Positions 15,101 to 25,526 of a stretch of DNA of 64,000 nt are shown in pieces. The stretch is from NCBI GenBank assembly GCA_963082875.1, contig OY720101.1:1860001-1924000 (forward strand), written 5' to 3'. Position numbers and translations under genes: made by a program. The notes below the pieces were generated by a model that was given only the letters and a program-made list of their open reading frames with translations, ran no database searches and had not been told where the DNA came from. Source of the DNA: Corella eumyota (lineage: Eukaryota > Chordata > Ascidiacea > Phlebobranchia > Corellidae). Position 1 is the first letter of the stretch. Each line of letters starts with the position of its first letter.

Positions 15101-18100
15101 CATTTTCTTAATTCGGCAACTTGACATTTTAAGTTATTTTGACGTAGTTATTGTAAAAATTTCACGTAAGCACGTTGCAGAATGCGTCAAACTAAAAATA
15201 TTTTAACGCAATATTAAATTCTGCATAGGACTACTATTTAATAACACTAAGTATATATATAAGTATCCAAAAAATATTTTTTAAAAATCTTATTAGATAC
15301 TTAAACAATTTAATATATCCTCTTGAATTTTCATAAACTAACTAATATTATTTCTGTTTTTTAACAACTTTTATACATCTACTTTATCTACTATTGTTTA
15401 AAATAGACGCCAAGTCTAAAAATGACATGCTTTACAAATAACTACCTAAACACAAAATAAGTTGTGAAACTTACAAAGAACCTGATCGAACTGGTCAATA
15501 AATAAGACCTATATATTTATAAGTTAACTTGTTCTATTTTAAACACTTAAATTAAAAACTAGGTTGTTTTAAATTGTTTTTAACATACTTATATGTGTGT
15601 TTGTAATACGTTAAGAAAATTGGGTTATATACGTTTAAAATGTCAATAAATTGATAAAAATATAACTTATATTTTTTTTTTGTATTTGATTTTTTTTAAA
15701 TATTTTTAATTTTTTTTTGAGAACTAAAATTTATCGTTTTTTGGGGGGTATGAACTAGCAAAAAAAATTACAATTCATAATGACACTTGTTCTTACGTTG
15801 CTATTGCTTTGTCACGTGACACTTTCGATTATTGACGTCACAATTATTATTTGTTCTGATTCTTTGACGATTTAACTACGCCTTAAATTCGAGAACTAGA
15901 GTAACAAGTATTCAATTATTTCGAAAAAAATTATCTCAATTATTTTATTTTTTATCCAAAAATTTCTTTTCACAGTGACTTGAATATAAGCTTTGCTATT
16001 TGTCAAAATTAAAGCAATTTAGTTAATCGGTCTTTTACTCATTTAAAAAATAATTTACTTTTAAATTATCACTTAAAGTTTTAGAATTATTTTAATTCAT
16101 TAAAACGTTTAAAAATAGGGCGTACTTGAAGATCTAGCAAAACTAGAAATTCAACAAATAAATTTATTAAAATAATTTTTTTAATATAAAAAATAGTGTA
16201 ATGCATAATGCGGTAATGCATTTAAATTATTTAAATTTTATTAACATTATTCAACAACAAACGTTTATTTTTTTTAACAAAACATATATATTTTAAAAAA
16301 AAATACTTTTTATATGCATTTAAAATTGATTTTTTGATGTGCACAGTTCATAGAAGTATATATATTTATAAAAAGTATTTTTTTCGGTATAATATGCTTA
16401 TTCATTTATTTAAATTAAATGCACATATTTTAACAACTAACGCCAAAACAAAAAATATAAAACAATTAATAGTTCCTATTAGGTTTATCTTAAAAAGAAA
16501 ATTTTATTCTAAAAGCATTCAAAATTAATTTTTAACCCAAAAAATGTATTTTAAATCCGTATTAGAACGTGGTTTAAAAGCTGATGTATTAAAAGGCTTG
16601 CCAACCCGCGGTAAAGTTAATTTGTTTTGGCTTCCTTCTGGTTTATAAACGTCATTTAAGTACATGTGTATACAGGTGGCTTATGACTGATTCTACCGAC
16701 CCAACCTTGTATTTGATTTGTCTTCTATATATTTAACGAAAAAAATTATATTTTTAGAATTTATTTTAAGTTTTTAAATTATTAAAATATATATATTTTT
16801 TTTTAGTCTGCTCGCCATGTTCACGTGGAATGGCTCGAATTTCTGACGTCACTGCTCCCGTTTATGACGTCATCTTTACCTGAACTTGTAACTCCGGTGA
16901 CGTCACAAATATGTAGGAATCTGGAAATGGCGGGAAACTTATATGTCACGTGGTCGGAGTCGGATGCCCGGGTAAAAAAGTGTTTCAAATTATTTTTTAG
17001 TGTTTTAAGATAATTGTCAGTGCTTCCAAATATTTTTCAGTGGCTTCCAAATATTTTTCAGTGCTTCCAAATATTTTTCAGTGCTTCCAAATATTTTTCA
17101 GTGTTTTCATATTTAAAAGAAAATTAAGAAACCAGAAATGCTTAAAGCAATTTCTTGTGGTTTTTGTCCTTGGAAATTTAAAATTTTGTTTTATTTTTAG
17201 AATGGTTTACCTGTTGATTATGTGACGTCATTACTTAAAAGTTTAAGACTGTTAACTCACTTTACTTTACTTTTACATTCCAGTTCGGGTAAGTTAATAT
17301 TTATTTAGATTTTGGTTAATTTTTGTGACTAATTGAACTCAAAAAAGTTTCTGAAAGTTAAATTAGGAATTTTAATTTTAAAATAAATTATTTTTTGTTT
17401 ACAAAAACATTTATTTTCGAAACTAGAACAAAACATATTTAAATCTAAAAGTTTTTGGAAATTTTTCGACAATTTTTTCGTTCTAGTTCAACACCCCTTT
17501 AAATCGGACAAACTGACGTCATCAGTGCTTACGTCATCAAGCGCTAGTACCACGAGTCAGATGTCGAACTTGCCTGGGTTGTCAGCATTGGGAAGTTTGT
17601 TCAACGTTTTTACTCCAAGTTCCTCTGTTAAGGTAAGCTTAAGATGTTTGAGTAAAGAAATTGCCCGCCCTAAAATATATAATTGTTTTACCTACCAGTC
17701 TAACTAATTTTTTCATTAATATTACTAGTCAGTAGTCTGCTATCAGTAACAAAATTAAAGGTCAGTAACAACAGCGTTTCTGTTGTTAATTCCATGTATA
17801 AAATTACCATTAACTTTTTAAGTTTTTACTCTAGCAAAAACTAGTCGATAGCCATTAATTGTCATATTATGGTTACAACTCTTACTCTTAACTAATATTT
17901 GTCTGCAATACTTGCGTACCACACACGAAAATTTTTTTTTTTTTTTTTTATTTTGGTTTTTCGCGCATTGATAAAAGTAAATAATAAATACGATATACAA
18001 TTAATATTACAACAATGCGACGGGAAAAAATGACAAAATCAATTTAATGATTTAAAACATGCCAAAAGTATTAATGTTTACATAAAGATTTTAATTATTT

Positions 18101-21100
18101 TATGGCATGGTCACCAAACCCAGTTATGGCTGGGTTTATATTTTAAGGACCTTTAAATTGGTGTATGTATTAATTGACTTTTGAGTTCTATTATAAATAG
18201 AAACATTATTTCTACAGAAAAATACCCTTTGCACTTATATATAATATGTAATGGGCTTAATAGGCAATATATATGTATATACTAAGCTCTATTATATGTG
18301 GATGTAAGAATGATTTTCATATTGCAAAAATGTCTAGTTTTTGTGTTTTTTGGATTTAGATTTTGCTATGTAAGCTACAATAATATGTTTAAGTAGTTAA
18401 ATTATTTATCAAATTTTATTTAAAAATAAAAAAATATTATTAAAATTAACGTCAGGCTGACGGTTCAAAAACTTATATAAAATTTAATTTGCGTAAATAA
18501 TTGCGTGGAATAATTCAAAAGAGGTCATCGTATGATTAAGCGTTAATGACAAGTTTTAAATTTAAAAAAAAAAACTAAAAATTTCAACTTTTGCGACATC
18601 GCTAAAACTTAAACTTCATTTAAGCCAAAACAAATGTCAATTGTTGACGTAATAATTGAGGTTTAACGTTGTTTGTTAATGAATGAACTCTGATTGTGAT
18701 GAAAAACTTTCAATCAACTTAAAATCCACTTAATTATTAAATCTTTAGTTTTGAAAGTAAATCGTTCTAAGTTTTTGTTTCATGGACAAATAATTAATTT
18801 CGCAATTTTGGTTCGAAATTCCTGCAATTTTTTTTAACTATTTGGTCACTTTATTGTTATTTTTTCATAAAAAAAATAAAAAAACAATTTAGAAATATTA
18901 TTCAAAATAATTTTTTGTTTTGATTGATGTTCTATTATATTGTTACGTCACAAACATTACTTCTACGTCATACAATTAAGACTCTTTCAAGTAAAACAAT
19001 TCTCATAAAAAAATTGGTTTTGTAAATATGTTTGTTGTTGTTTTTATTTGCTAAAAAAATTCATTTTTAAAATAAGACTTTAGTATTCGAATAAGAAGAA
19101 GTATTGTTGACGTAATAATGTAGATATTGTTACTCATAATATCCTAATTCCGGATTTTTATATCGAAAGTAAACAAGATTTAAACTTGAATTACAAATTA
19201 ATTTTTCTGTTCGAAGGAATTAGATTTCCTTATTGTTTACTATATTCTAACTTGCCAATAAAATGGGGCATTGTTATAAATAACAATCGAACGTTTGTGA
19301 CAATTGCAACTGTCATCTCATTGTTAGATTTTAAAGCAATTTTGCAATTGGAAATTTTGTAACATTACCCATTATTTAGTTTTTTTGAAAATTTTTTTTA
19401 ATCTTAGATTTTTTTTTAGAACCAACGACAAATTGATGAACAAATCTTGCCTGCAAAATGGGTCGAAACAAGACTTGTGACTCTTAAAAACTTGCCACGA
19501 ATTATCTCCTGCCTTGCTGTAGTGTGGCACAAGGTCGTGACACATTCAGCTATAACCTTTACTCCAAACGCAGGGGTAAAATTACAAAAGAAATTTATAA
19601 TAAAATTTTTCTAAAAAATTTTGTGATTTTAAAATTCTTGTCTTTTCAGGACAGGGACATTCCCCCGATCCTTAACCCTTGCGTTGCTATGGGAAACTCG
19701 GACTCGGTGTCGCAAAGCATTCTGCAACTTCTCAACCCGCTTGCGCTCCAGGTATTATGACGTCATAATAATATTATGTGCAAATAATCGAAGCGACAAT
19801 GAAGGACTTGTGGCACGCGCGTGAATTCCCGATTTGCGAATTTAACATCAACAAAGATTTGGTTTTCGCCGAATTTCGTTGACAATAATCATAGTTGGCC
19901 TTCTCACCTGTTTGTTTATGCGCGCGCATAGCTTTGATGACGTCACAGAGTGGCATTGTTGACGAATTCCGCCGACATTCTTTTGGTCGCAAATTTCCCG
20001 CGTTAAACCACACACCGAGATTTGTAAAAAAAAAATTTGAGTTTTGCAAAACTTGGTGATTAATATTTTAAATAATCCTCATTAAGATCTTTGCGCGCTA
20101 AAATATTTTGTATTTTCTTCATTCATTCTTGATTTAAAATCTTTTGTTATAACAACCTGGTTTTAAATCATTTTTAAAAGATTTTTTAATTATAATTTCT
20201 GACTGGGATGTAGTTGTAGTTTCTACTGGTGGAAAGCAAATTTAGTAATATTATTAAAAAATTAAAACGACTTGGCCTTAAAAAAATCGTCTTATGTGTT
20301 AACCATTTTAAAAACTGCAAATATAACGTTTACTTTTATTAAAATTAATTTTTATTACGTATGATAATTATATTTTTTTACCATTGCCAAAATATTTAAA
20401 TCACATTTTTTTATTTAAATTCTTATCTGGAAACTTATTTTTAATACAGTACGGCGAAAACTTGATAAAGGCCGTCGCGATCGTATGGGAACGGCGGGGT
20501 CGAAGTAGCACCAAGTCCCGCCAAAGTTTCTTCGAATCACTGGGCTCGTTGAACGATCAACAAAGTCGGTTACTTCAACTATTCAGCAACATCAAATCTC
20601 TTCATTTCGACGGGATATTAAATATTATTAAAGGAGTTTTAATTCAACCTCCTGAACTACCCGCGATTCAATCTAAAAAGAAATTTAAAACCAATCTGGA
20701 GGTAAGTGATGACGTCAAATGACGTAATAGATCTCTTACATGTTAGGGTTATCTGATAATATCTTCCGTTTGTGGCGTCAATGTTTTTTCAATTTTTCCA
20801 TTTTTAGGAATTTTAAAACCTTTTTTGTTACTAAAAATTTTAAAATTCTTATTACACAATTCTTTTAAAATCATTTGTTGATAGTTTTTTTTAATATTTG
20901 CAATTTTGATATAGATTTTATTGTGATTAAAAAACTTGATTTTTTTTAGGAAAGTTTATTGGACTTTACTCTTCGATTTTTACGCCAACAAAAATCAAAT
21001 TCTTTTGTTGAATGTTGGCCAAGCTTATTGTCCTTACTTCGAGAATGTCACACCTTTCCTCCTGCCACAACAAGTCACGAGCCTGTCTCGGTGGCGGGTG

Positions 21101-24100
21101 GAAGGAGACAACTCAGCCACAACTCTTATTTTCTGTTGTTAGTAATTGCTTGGGAATTTGCAAAAAAAACTCCGACATTTGAAGATAAAAAAGACCAAAA
21201 GGATTTACAGGTTTAAAGTTTTTTTTTACTTGGTTTAAAATAAGGTTTTGGTGTGGTGTAAAATCTGGTTTTAAAGCTAACGCAACCAAATATTAAATTT
21301 ACTCAAATTTAGTTCAATTTAAAAGGTATTACATTTTCTCGTATTATCTTAAAGTGGTTTTTGTATTTTCATTGGTCCTCAAGTTTAAATTTACTTGAGC
21401 TATAATAATAATAAATCCGGGCTTTAACGCGAGTAGTGTAGCATTGGTGAGGCTCGAACCTAAAACCTTCAGCTTGTAGTCTGTTGCCATGAGCTAGCTC
21501 ACTACCGGACCGAATTGTTTTGAAAGAAAAGCAATGGTGTTTTCGCAGATCAATGGTGCCCACTTGCGATTAAATTTTAAAATTTTATTTATTTTCAGGA
21601 TATTTGTATAAAATGTGTCGAGGCTTGTAACACAATTGTGTCGTGCTCACTCGAGCATGGCGGCTGGTTGGCCCGGAAATCCCCATCAGTGCTACCCCAA
21701 CAGCTAAACCTCGAGAAGGAGAAAAGTAACAAAAAACTTGAACCTACGTCATCGTCCGATTTATTGGGTAAAAAAAATATTTCTTGCCTTTTTTTAAATA
21801 AAATTTATTTTGTTACAAAAAAAATATAATTTTTATTAAAAATAAAATTTATTAACCCGATATTTGAATACTGTAAAAAATTACATTATGGTATACTAGT
21901 AATGGTATGAAAAATAGTGTCTAGAAGCTAATGACAAATTCTTTTTTTCTCCAGACCCTCATACACCACCGAGTAGTATCAAAGCCGCTAGCTCAGACCC
22001 ATGTTTACCATCCAGCGGGAAATCGAGTTCTGAAACCCCGCCAATGACAGCATCTCCACCGAGCTCAGTTATTCCAACCAACCCTAACTATAGAAGTAGT
22101 GTCCAAGCTTTGGACGTTCTATCTCATGTAAGTTTTCTGTGATTATTTATAGTGTTTTTGTAGGCTTCACGCGTTTTAGTTTTGTCCCCACTGCTTCTGT
22201 ATCAAGAGCTCCTAAAAAAAACGATTTTAATATTTTTCTTCTAAGCTTTTATGTTAAAAAAGTGCGTCTTTGTCGAGGCGTCTTTTTCATATTTTTGTCA
22301 GCACTTTGAGACTAGGTCGGTGTAACATATGTTACGCTGTGTTTAGGCTGTAAAGTTGTCCTTTCCACATTGAGAATAAAATCTAAAAGAATTAATTTAA
22401 ATTTTAGGTTCTTTCCAATTTGTTGGATGTGATTTTTGGAAGTGAAGAGAAAGAGAAAATTGTTCCAGTTCTTACTCCTGTGATGAGCAACGTCACTCCC
22501 TATCTACGTAATCACAGGTGACGTTTACATCACATTGCTTACGTCACAAATAGTGACGTACAACAATTACATTAATTTACGTCACATTTAAAAACTTACG
22601 TCATATTTTTGAAAAATTACACATTTTGTGACGTCCCCAGTTTTTTAATGACGTCATAATTACGATTACAGCATCAACAATGTTCCAAGTTACATCGCTG
22701 CTGTTCGATTGTTGTCGGGTTTGTCCGGTTACCAGCAAACCAGGAAAGCATGGAAGCGTGACGCGTTCGAACTTTTTCTCGAACCCTCTTTTTTTAAGAT
22801 TCCGCTCTCTTGCGTCCCCTCGTGGTGCAATGTCGTCGACCACTTAATGACGCACGACGCGACCACTTTTAAGGAGTTTATGGGTTTGTCTTTATTTTAA
22901 ATTGTTTTTATTTCAAAATCTACAATTTTTATGATAAAATAAAGTAATATCAATTGTTAATTTTTATACGAATTTGCAATGGGTCCGAGTTAAACCTTTA
23001 TAATCTACAAATTATTTTCTTTTTTTTTCTTTTTTAGCTCGTTTAAGTTTAACAAGAAGTTCTGGCACAGGTGCTTCACTTTATATTTTCACAAGCAAAG
23101 AACAGGTTCAAACTTCTTAATTTTATTTTATGAAGTTTTGTTAAACTTTTTTTTTTAACCTTAAATGTTGTTTGACTTATATAAATTTTCGACTTTTATA
23201 TTCCCAAGTGTTTATTTACAATTTTTTGTTAATTACAAAAATAAAACACTTTGAGATTTTTCGAAAACTTATTTTATTATTGTGACGTAGGAATTGGAAC
23301 AAAGAGCGATGTTGTTGAAACGGCTTGCTTACGTCATTTTCAGTAGTGACGTCAGCCAGTATCAACGCCATCTACCGGAAATCCAAGAAAGATTGTCGGA
23401 AAGTTTGAGATGGCCACAAGTTCCGATCGTACAAGAGCAGGTTTGAATCCCAGTTATTGCGCAAATTGTTTCAAAAAAAACAAAACTTTGGTTTTATAAA
23501 AAAGTTTTGGACTTTTTTGATCAAAATAACCAAAAGTCCTTGCCTATTTTTAAATTTATTAACATATAATAGCAAAAAAATTTCAATATTTATTTTCCAG
23601 GTATTTTTATGTTTCCGCGTTCTTCTTATCCGAGTTTCACCGAGTCATTTAACTTCGTTCTGGCCTTCTATAATTACCGAGTTGGTTAGTTATATATTTG
23701 TTAAGCTAACTATATTATATTGCAAAAAAATAAGCCTAAAATAAATTGATAAACATATTTTTTTTAGGTTCAAGTTATCGGACAAATTGAACAAGATTTA
23801 ACTCTGCAAGAACTTGAAAGTGACGTCACTGAAATTCACGACAAGAAAGCCTCCGCTACGCCATCTAGCGGTGTTGGAATTCTATTCTCCAATGCAACTG
23901 GATTTTCATCAAGCACTTTTATCCAAGAAAAGTATAAAAAAAAATTTTTTAAAGTTTTTTTCTTTTTTAAACTTTTAATTACAAAAACTTGAACATATTA
24001 TTTGTTAGGTGGATGAAATTATATTTATCAGCTTGCAAACTGCTGGATCTTGCTTTGATGATTAAACCAGAAAAACTGGCACATTTTAAGGTAATCGTTT

Positions 24101-24755
24101 TCTATTTTGTTTTAGTACTTAAAAAAAACTTGTTAATAAAATATTTTACTTATTACGTCACAGATGTTTCGATGGTCGTTCGTGGGCGAGCCGGGCGAAA
24201 TTCCCGAAAACAAGAAAGATTTTGGGTCCCACTCCGAAGATCGAATCGAGGACAAAGTCAACAAGTCACGTGATTTTGTCCCCCACTGCGTCCGTATTAA
24301 ACGACTTATGCAGAAAAAGGTAAAATAGTTAAACAAAAAATTAGTGATGATCTTGACTAAATTTTAAAATTTTGGTTGTTCTAGAATCCATCTGGGGCTA
24401 CGTTACTTTATGACGTCACACATTTGCGCCCCCTACTGGAAATAAACACGATGACGTCGGTGTTACAACTACAAACCTTTTTTAACACGATTGTTGCACC
24501 GGGGACTATGTTACGTCATTATCAGCAATGTGACGTCAATTCTACCGAAGGTTTGTATTTTTTTTTAGTTAATTTCTAAAAACACATAAACGTATTATAT
24601 TATTTTTATTATATATATAATACAGTATAAATATTTATTAAATTTGTGATTTACTCATTATTTAACTTTGTCTTTTATTGATAGATGAAAATCTTTTAAA
24701 CAATTCTCGAATTGAACAACTTTTACACAAAGATTTTGTTGAAGAGATCTTTTAG
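114..24755 (+). CDS. DOP1: DOP1 (Dopey) homologue, C-terminal 1,169 residues, 24 exons, 5' part outside window
   Basis: DOP1 is a very large cytosolic/peripheral membrane protein that works with MON2 in endosome-to-Golgi retrieval (family knowledge). Exons read by phase: 114-235, 459-702, 869-933, 1161-1324, 13487-13626, 16807-16971, 17201-17288, 17487-17632, 19420-19575, 19650-19751, 20450-20701, 20950-21210, 21599-21767, 21955-22127, 22408-22517, 22672-22883, 23038-23105, 23291-23440, 23601-23684, 23768-23931, 24009-24090, 24164-24319, 24385-24550, 24685-24755. They sum to 3,510 nt with every phase matching. Recalled vertebrate DOP1 matches include VPSYIAAVRLLSGLSGYQ and HLMTHDATTFKEFM in the exon at 22672, QRAMLLKRLAYVIFSSD at 23291, VSPSHLTSFWP at 23601, WMKLYLSACKLLDLAL at 24009 and the final KDFVEEIF. 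The fragment lacks the conserved Dopey N-terminal region, which must lie left of the window. All donors are GT; the exon ending 23931 uses gtataa. The fourth intron is 12.2 kb and carries another gene. Confidence 0.93.
282..410 (+). repeat. Dispersed repeat, copy 1
   Basis: Copy of a repeat seen four times in the window. It starts ACTAGTYGAWAGCC, continues with CAACTCTTAACT, then ATTTGCC, CACCTGTGCACCACAAA-like and TTGGACATACATAT. It lies in the DOP1 intron 236-458. Confidence 0.5.
3888..6630 (-). CDS. Secreted Sushi/CCP-like protein with acidic linker and Cys-rich (ShKT-like) tail; nested in DOP1 intron
   Basis: Four minus-strand exons: 6510-6630, 4875-5130, 4386-4653, 3888-3994; phases match (1, 0, 1). 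Exon 1 starts with two ATGs and encodes a signal peptide, MMKLYLLLLATIANGSA. Exon 2 carries a Sushi/CCP-like domain of about 60 residues: ITC near its start, then YTYSC, a Gly-rich turn, MEC, a NGKW core tryptophan and the closing MPDC. It has extra cysteines (MCS, LKC) relative to the usual four. Exon 3 opens with VDEIVELF, then a Glu/Arg-rich linker, then three cysteines (VCKNENLCPHLNRYSDC). Exon 4 adds CVHC and HYC before TGA. The six C-terminal cysteines resemble an ShKT domain, but the C4-C6 spacing is off, so this part is tentative. Total about 250 residues. Candidate poly(A) signals (AATAAA on this strand) lie at 3532-3555. The function is unknown; an extracellular binding role is inferred from the domains. 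Confidence 0.72.
5170..5240 (+). repeat. tRNA-like SINE head fragment
   Basis: It contains a box-A-like GTGGCAAAGCGTTAGGGCG and, about 40 bp later, a box-B-like TAGGTTCGAATATC, followed by a T run. It does not fold as a standard tRNA that I can recognise, so a tRNA-derived SINE remnant is the better reading. Confidence 0.4.
6843..6850 (-). promoter_or_regulatory. TATA box candidate of the nested secreted gene
   Basis: On the minus strand this reads TATATAAA, about 215 bp upstream of the first ATG at 6630. A TGACGTCA palindrome follows further upstream near 6965. The assignment rests on position and match only. Confidence 0.35.
10797..10851 (-). CDS. Orphan signal-peptide exon (alternative first exon or separate gene)
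   Basis: A minus-strand ATG opens MKSVFQRMFIALLASLLK, a good signal-peptide shape with a basic start and a hydrophobic core. It runs directly into a gtaatc donor in phase 1. The nested Sushi gene's exon 2 acceptor at 5130 needs exactly phase 1, so this could be an alternative first exon with an upstream promoter. It could also start a separate gene, but I found no exon for one between 6630 and 10797. Length alone (18 codons) does not exclude chance. Confidence 0.3.
12184..12507. mobile_element. hAT-type nonautonomous DNA transposon (324 bp)
   Basis: The left end reads CAGAAGTTGGCAAC and the right end, reverse-complemented, reads CAGTGGTCGGCAACC: short hAT-like terminal inverted repeats. They are flanked by 8-bp target duplications, TACTAATA on the left and AACTAATA on the right (7/8 match). 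The interior has ACCGATTT, GCGGACC and GGTCCGG motifs near the ends and no transposase. A 22-bp partial copy of the left tip (ACAGAAGTTGGC) precedes it at 12161. Confidence 0.7.
13627..16806 (+). other. DOP1 intron, no gene seen
   Basis: A 3.2 kb AT-rich intron between the DOP1 exons ending at 13626 and starting at 16807. It contains an imperfect palindrome around TGACGTCA (14845-14905), an inverted repeat with ATACTTTTTATA / TATAAAAAGTAT arms near 16305-16380, and an isolated 34-codon ORF at 16544-16648 with no other support. Confidence 0.6.
14845..14905. repeat. Imperfect palindrome around TGACGTCA
   Basis: The left arm, ATTTTACACCTA with flanking TCTCA, pairs with the right arm TAGGTGCAAAAT and TGAGA. 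The loop side carries ATGACGTCAT. It is about 60 bp long in a DOP1 intron, and is possibly a small MITE remnant. Confidence 0.45.
17018..17104 (+). repeat. Four-copy 21-22 bp tandem repeat with acceptor-like ends
   Basis: The unit TGCTTCCAAATATTTTTCAG is repeated four times (one copy TGGCTTCC...) just after the DOP1 exon ending at 16971. Each copy ends in a TTTTTCAG that looks like a 3' splice site, although the exon phase and DOP1 similarity support the later acceptor at 17200. Confidence 0.75.
17840..18210 (+). repeat. Dispersed repeat, copy 2, interrupted
   Basis: The start ACTAGTCGATAGCC and the following GTCATATTATGGTTACAACT, CTTAACTAATATTTG and CGTACCAC match the other copies up to about 17930. 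The 3' part (TTTAAGGACCTTTAAATTGG and ATTATAAATAGA) resumes at about 18140 and matches copy 3, so about 200 bp is inserted between the halves. Confidence 0.45.
18116..18137. repeat. Perfect 8-bp stem hairpin
   Basis: AAACCCAG and CTGGGTTT are separated by TTATGG, inside the extra sequence of repeat copy 2. Confidence 0.5.
21400..21516 (-). repeat. tRNA-derived SINE
   Basis: On the minus strand, GGTCCGGTAGTGAGCTAGC (box-A-like TAGTGAGCTAGCTC) is followed about 40 bp on by box B, AGGTTCGAGCCTC, and then by a tail ending in TTATTATTATTAT. A tRNA-derived head plus a short simple-repeat tail is the usual SINE layout. It lies in the DOP1 intron 21211-21598. Confidence 0.6.
22518..22671 (+). repeat. 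Intron dense in TGACGT / ACGTCA motifs
   Basis: In a 154-bp DOP1 intron I count seven TGACGT or ACGTCA hexamers on alternating strands, one as a full TGACGTCA near 22649. The density is far above the expectation for this base composition. Confidence 0.7.
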
Positions 24756-25526
24756 AAATGGATGTTAGAAGTTTGTGAAATTGTCATATATTGTATTAGT
24801 TATTTATTCTTCGTCTTCGTATAACATCTTTAACTTAAATGTTATCAATCTTATTGAACTGCTAAAATGTAACAATTACTCTTATATATATTGTTTTTTT
24901 TACTATATTATTATTGCAATATAGTTCTGTGTTTTATACTATACTACTCTTAAATAAAACAAGTGATGGTTATAAAGCGTAAATTAAAAAATACGATTTT
25001 TGCAATGTTTTTGTTTTAGAATTTATATTCGGTGTGTTGTTGTGTTACTGTGCATAGTTCTTGCGTACATTCTACTTAATAAACGTACTAATATATTAAA
25101 TATTATTTTTGCAGCTTTTCTTACCTAAACAAGTTTAATAACTATGTGTTTTAACAATATGCTAAGGGAGTTTTTTTTGCTATTTTTAATTAAATATTTT
25201 GTAGGACATTTAACTTAAACCTAGCGTTTTAAATTTTTTTTATTTTATGTTTTTGTTGAGGATAAACAATAAAATATCAACTAAATATTTGGGAAAACAC
25301 CTATTGGGAATTACCCAGTTTTGTTATTAACTCAAAAGTGCAATACAGTCCGGTAGTAATGGATGTGTTTTGTACAGCAGAAAATCTTGTGTTGAGTAGA
25401 ATTTGTTTGTGGCAAAATCATTTTGTTGCTTTCTTGGTAAGTAAAAAATTGCTTTGCAATGAATTTTAGCATAACTAAAAATGTGGGTTTATGTAAATTA
25501 CAAGATTAACATTGATTGTCAAATAA
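24756..25526. other. DOP1 3' flank up to the satellite
   Basis: DOP1 3' UTR with candidate poly(A) signals near 24953 and 25076, then about 450 bp of AT-rich sequence. I see no gene. The satellite starts less than 800 bp after the DOP1 stop codon. Confidence 0.6.
24953..24958 (+). terminator. Candidate poly(A) signal of DOP1
   Basis: AATAAA about 200 bp after the DOP1 stop codon, the first canonical hexamer in a T-rich 3' flank. A second possible signal lies near 25076. Confidence 0.45.

Larger units (their letters stand above)
17633..19419 (+). other. DOP1 intron, no gene seen
   Basis: A 1.8 kb AT-rich intron. It holds a copy of the dispersed repeat (17840-18210) and a small hairpin at 18116-18137. 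I see no exon on either strand. Confidence 0.6.

Noticed and set aside
16544-16648. 34-codon ATG open frame (MYFKSVLERGLKADVLKG...)
   Set aside because: Slightly richer in GC than its surroundings, but with no splice sites, promoter or recognised similarity; too short to call.
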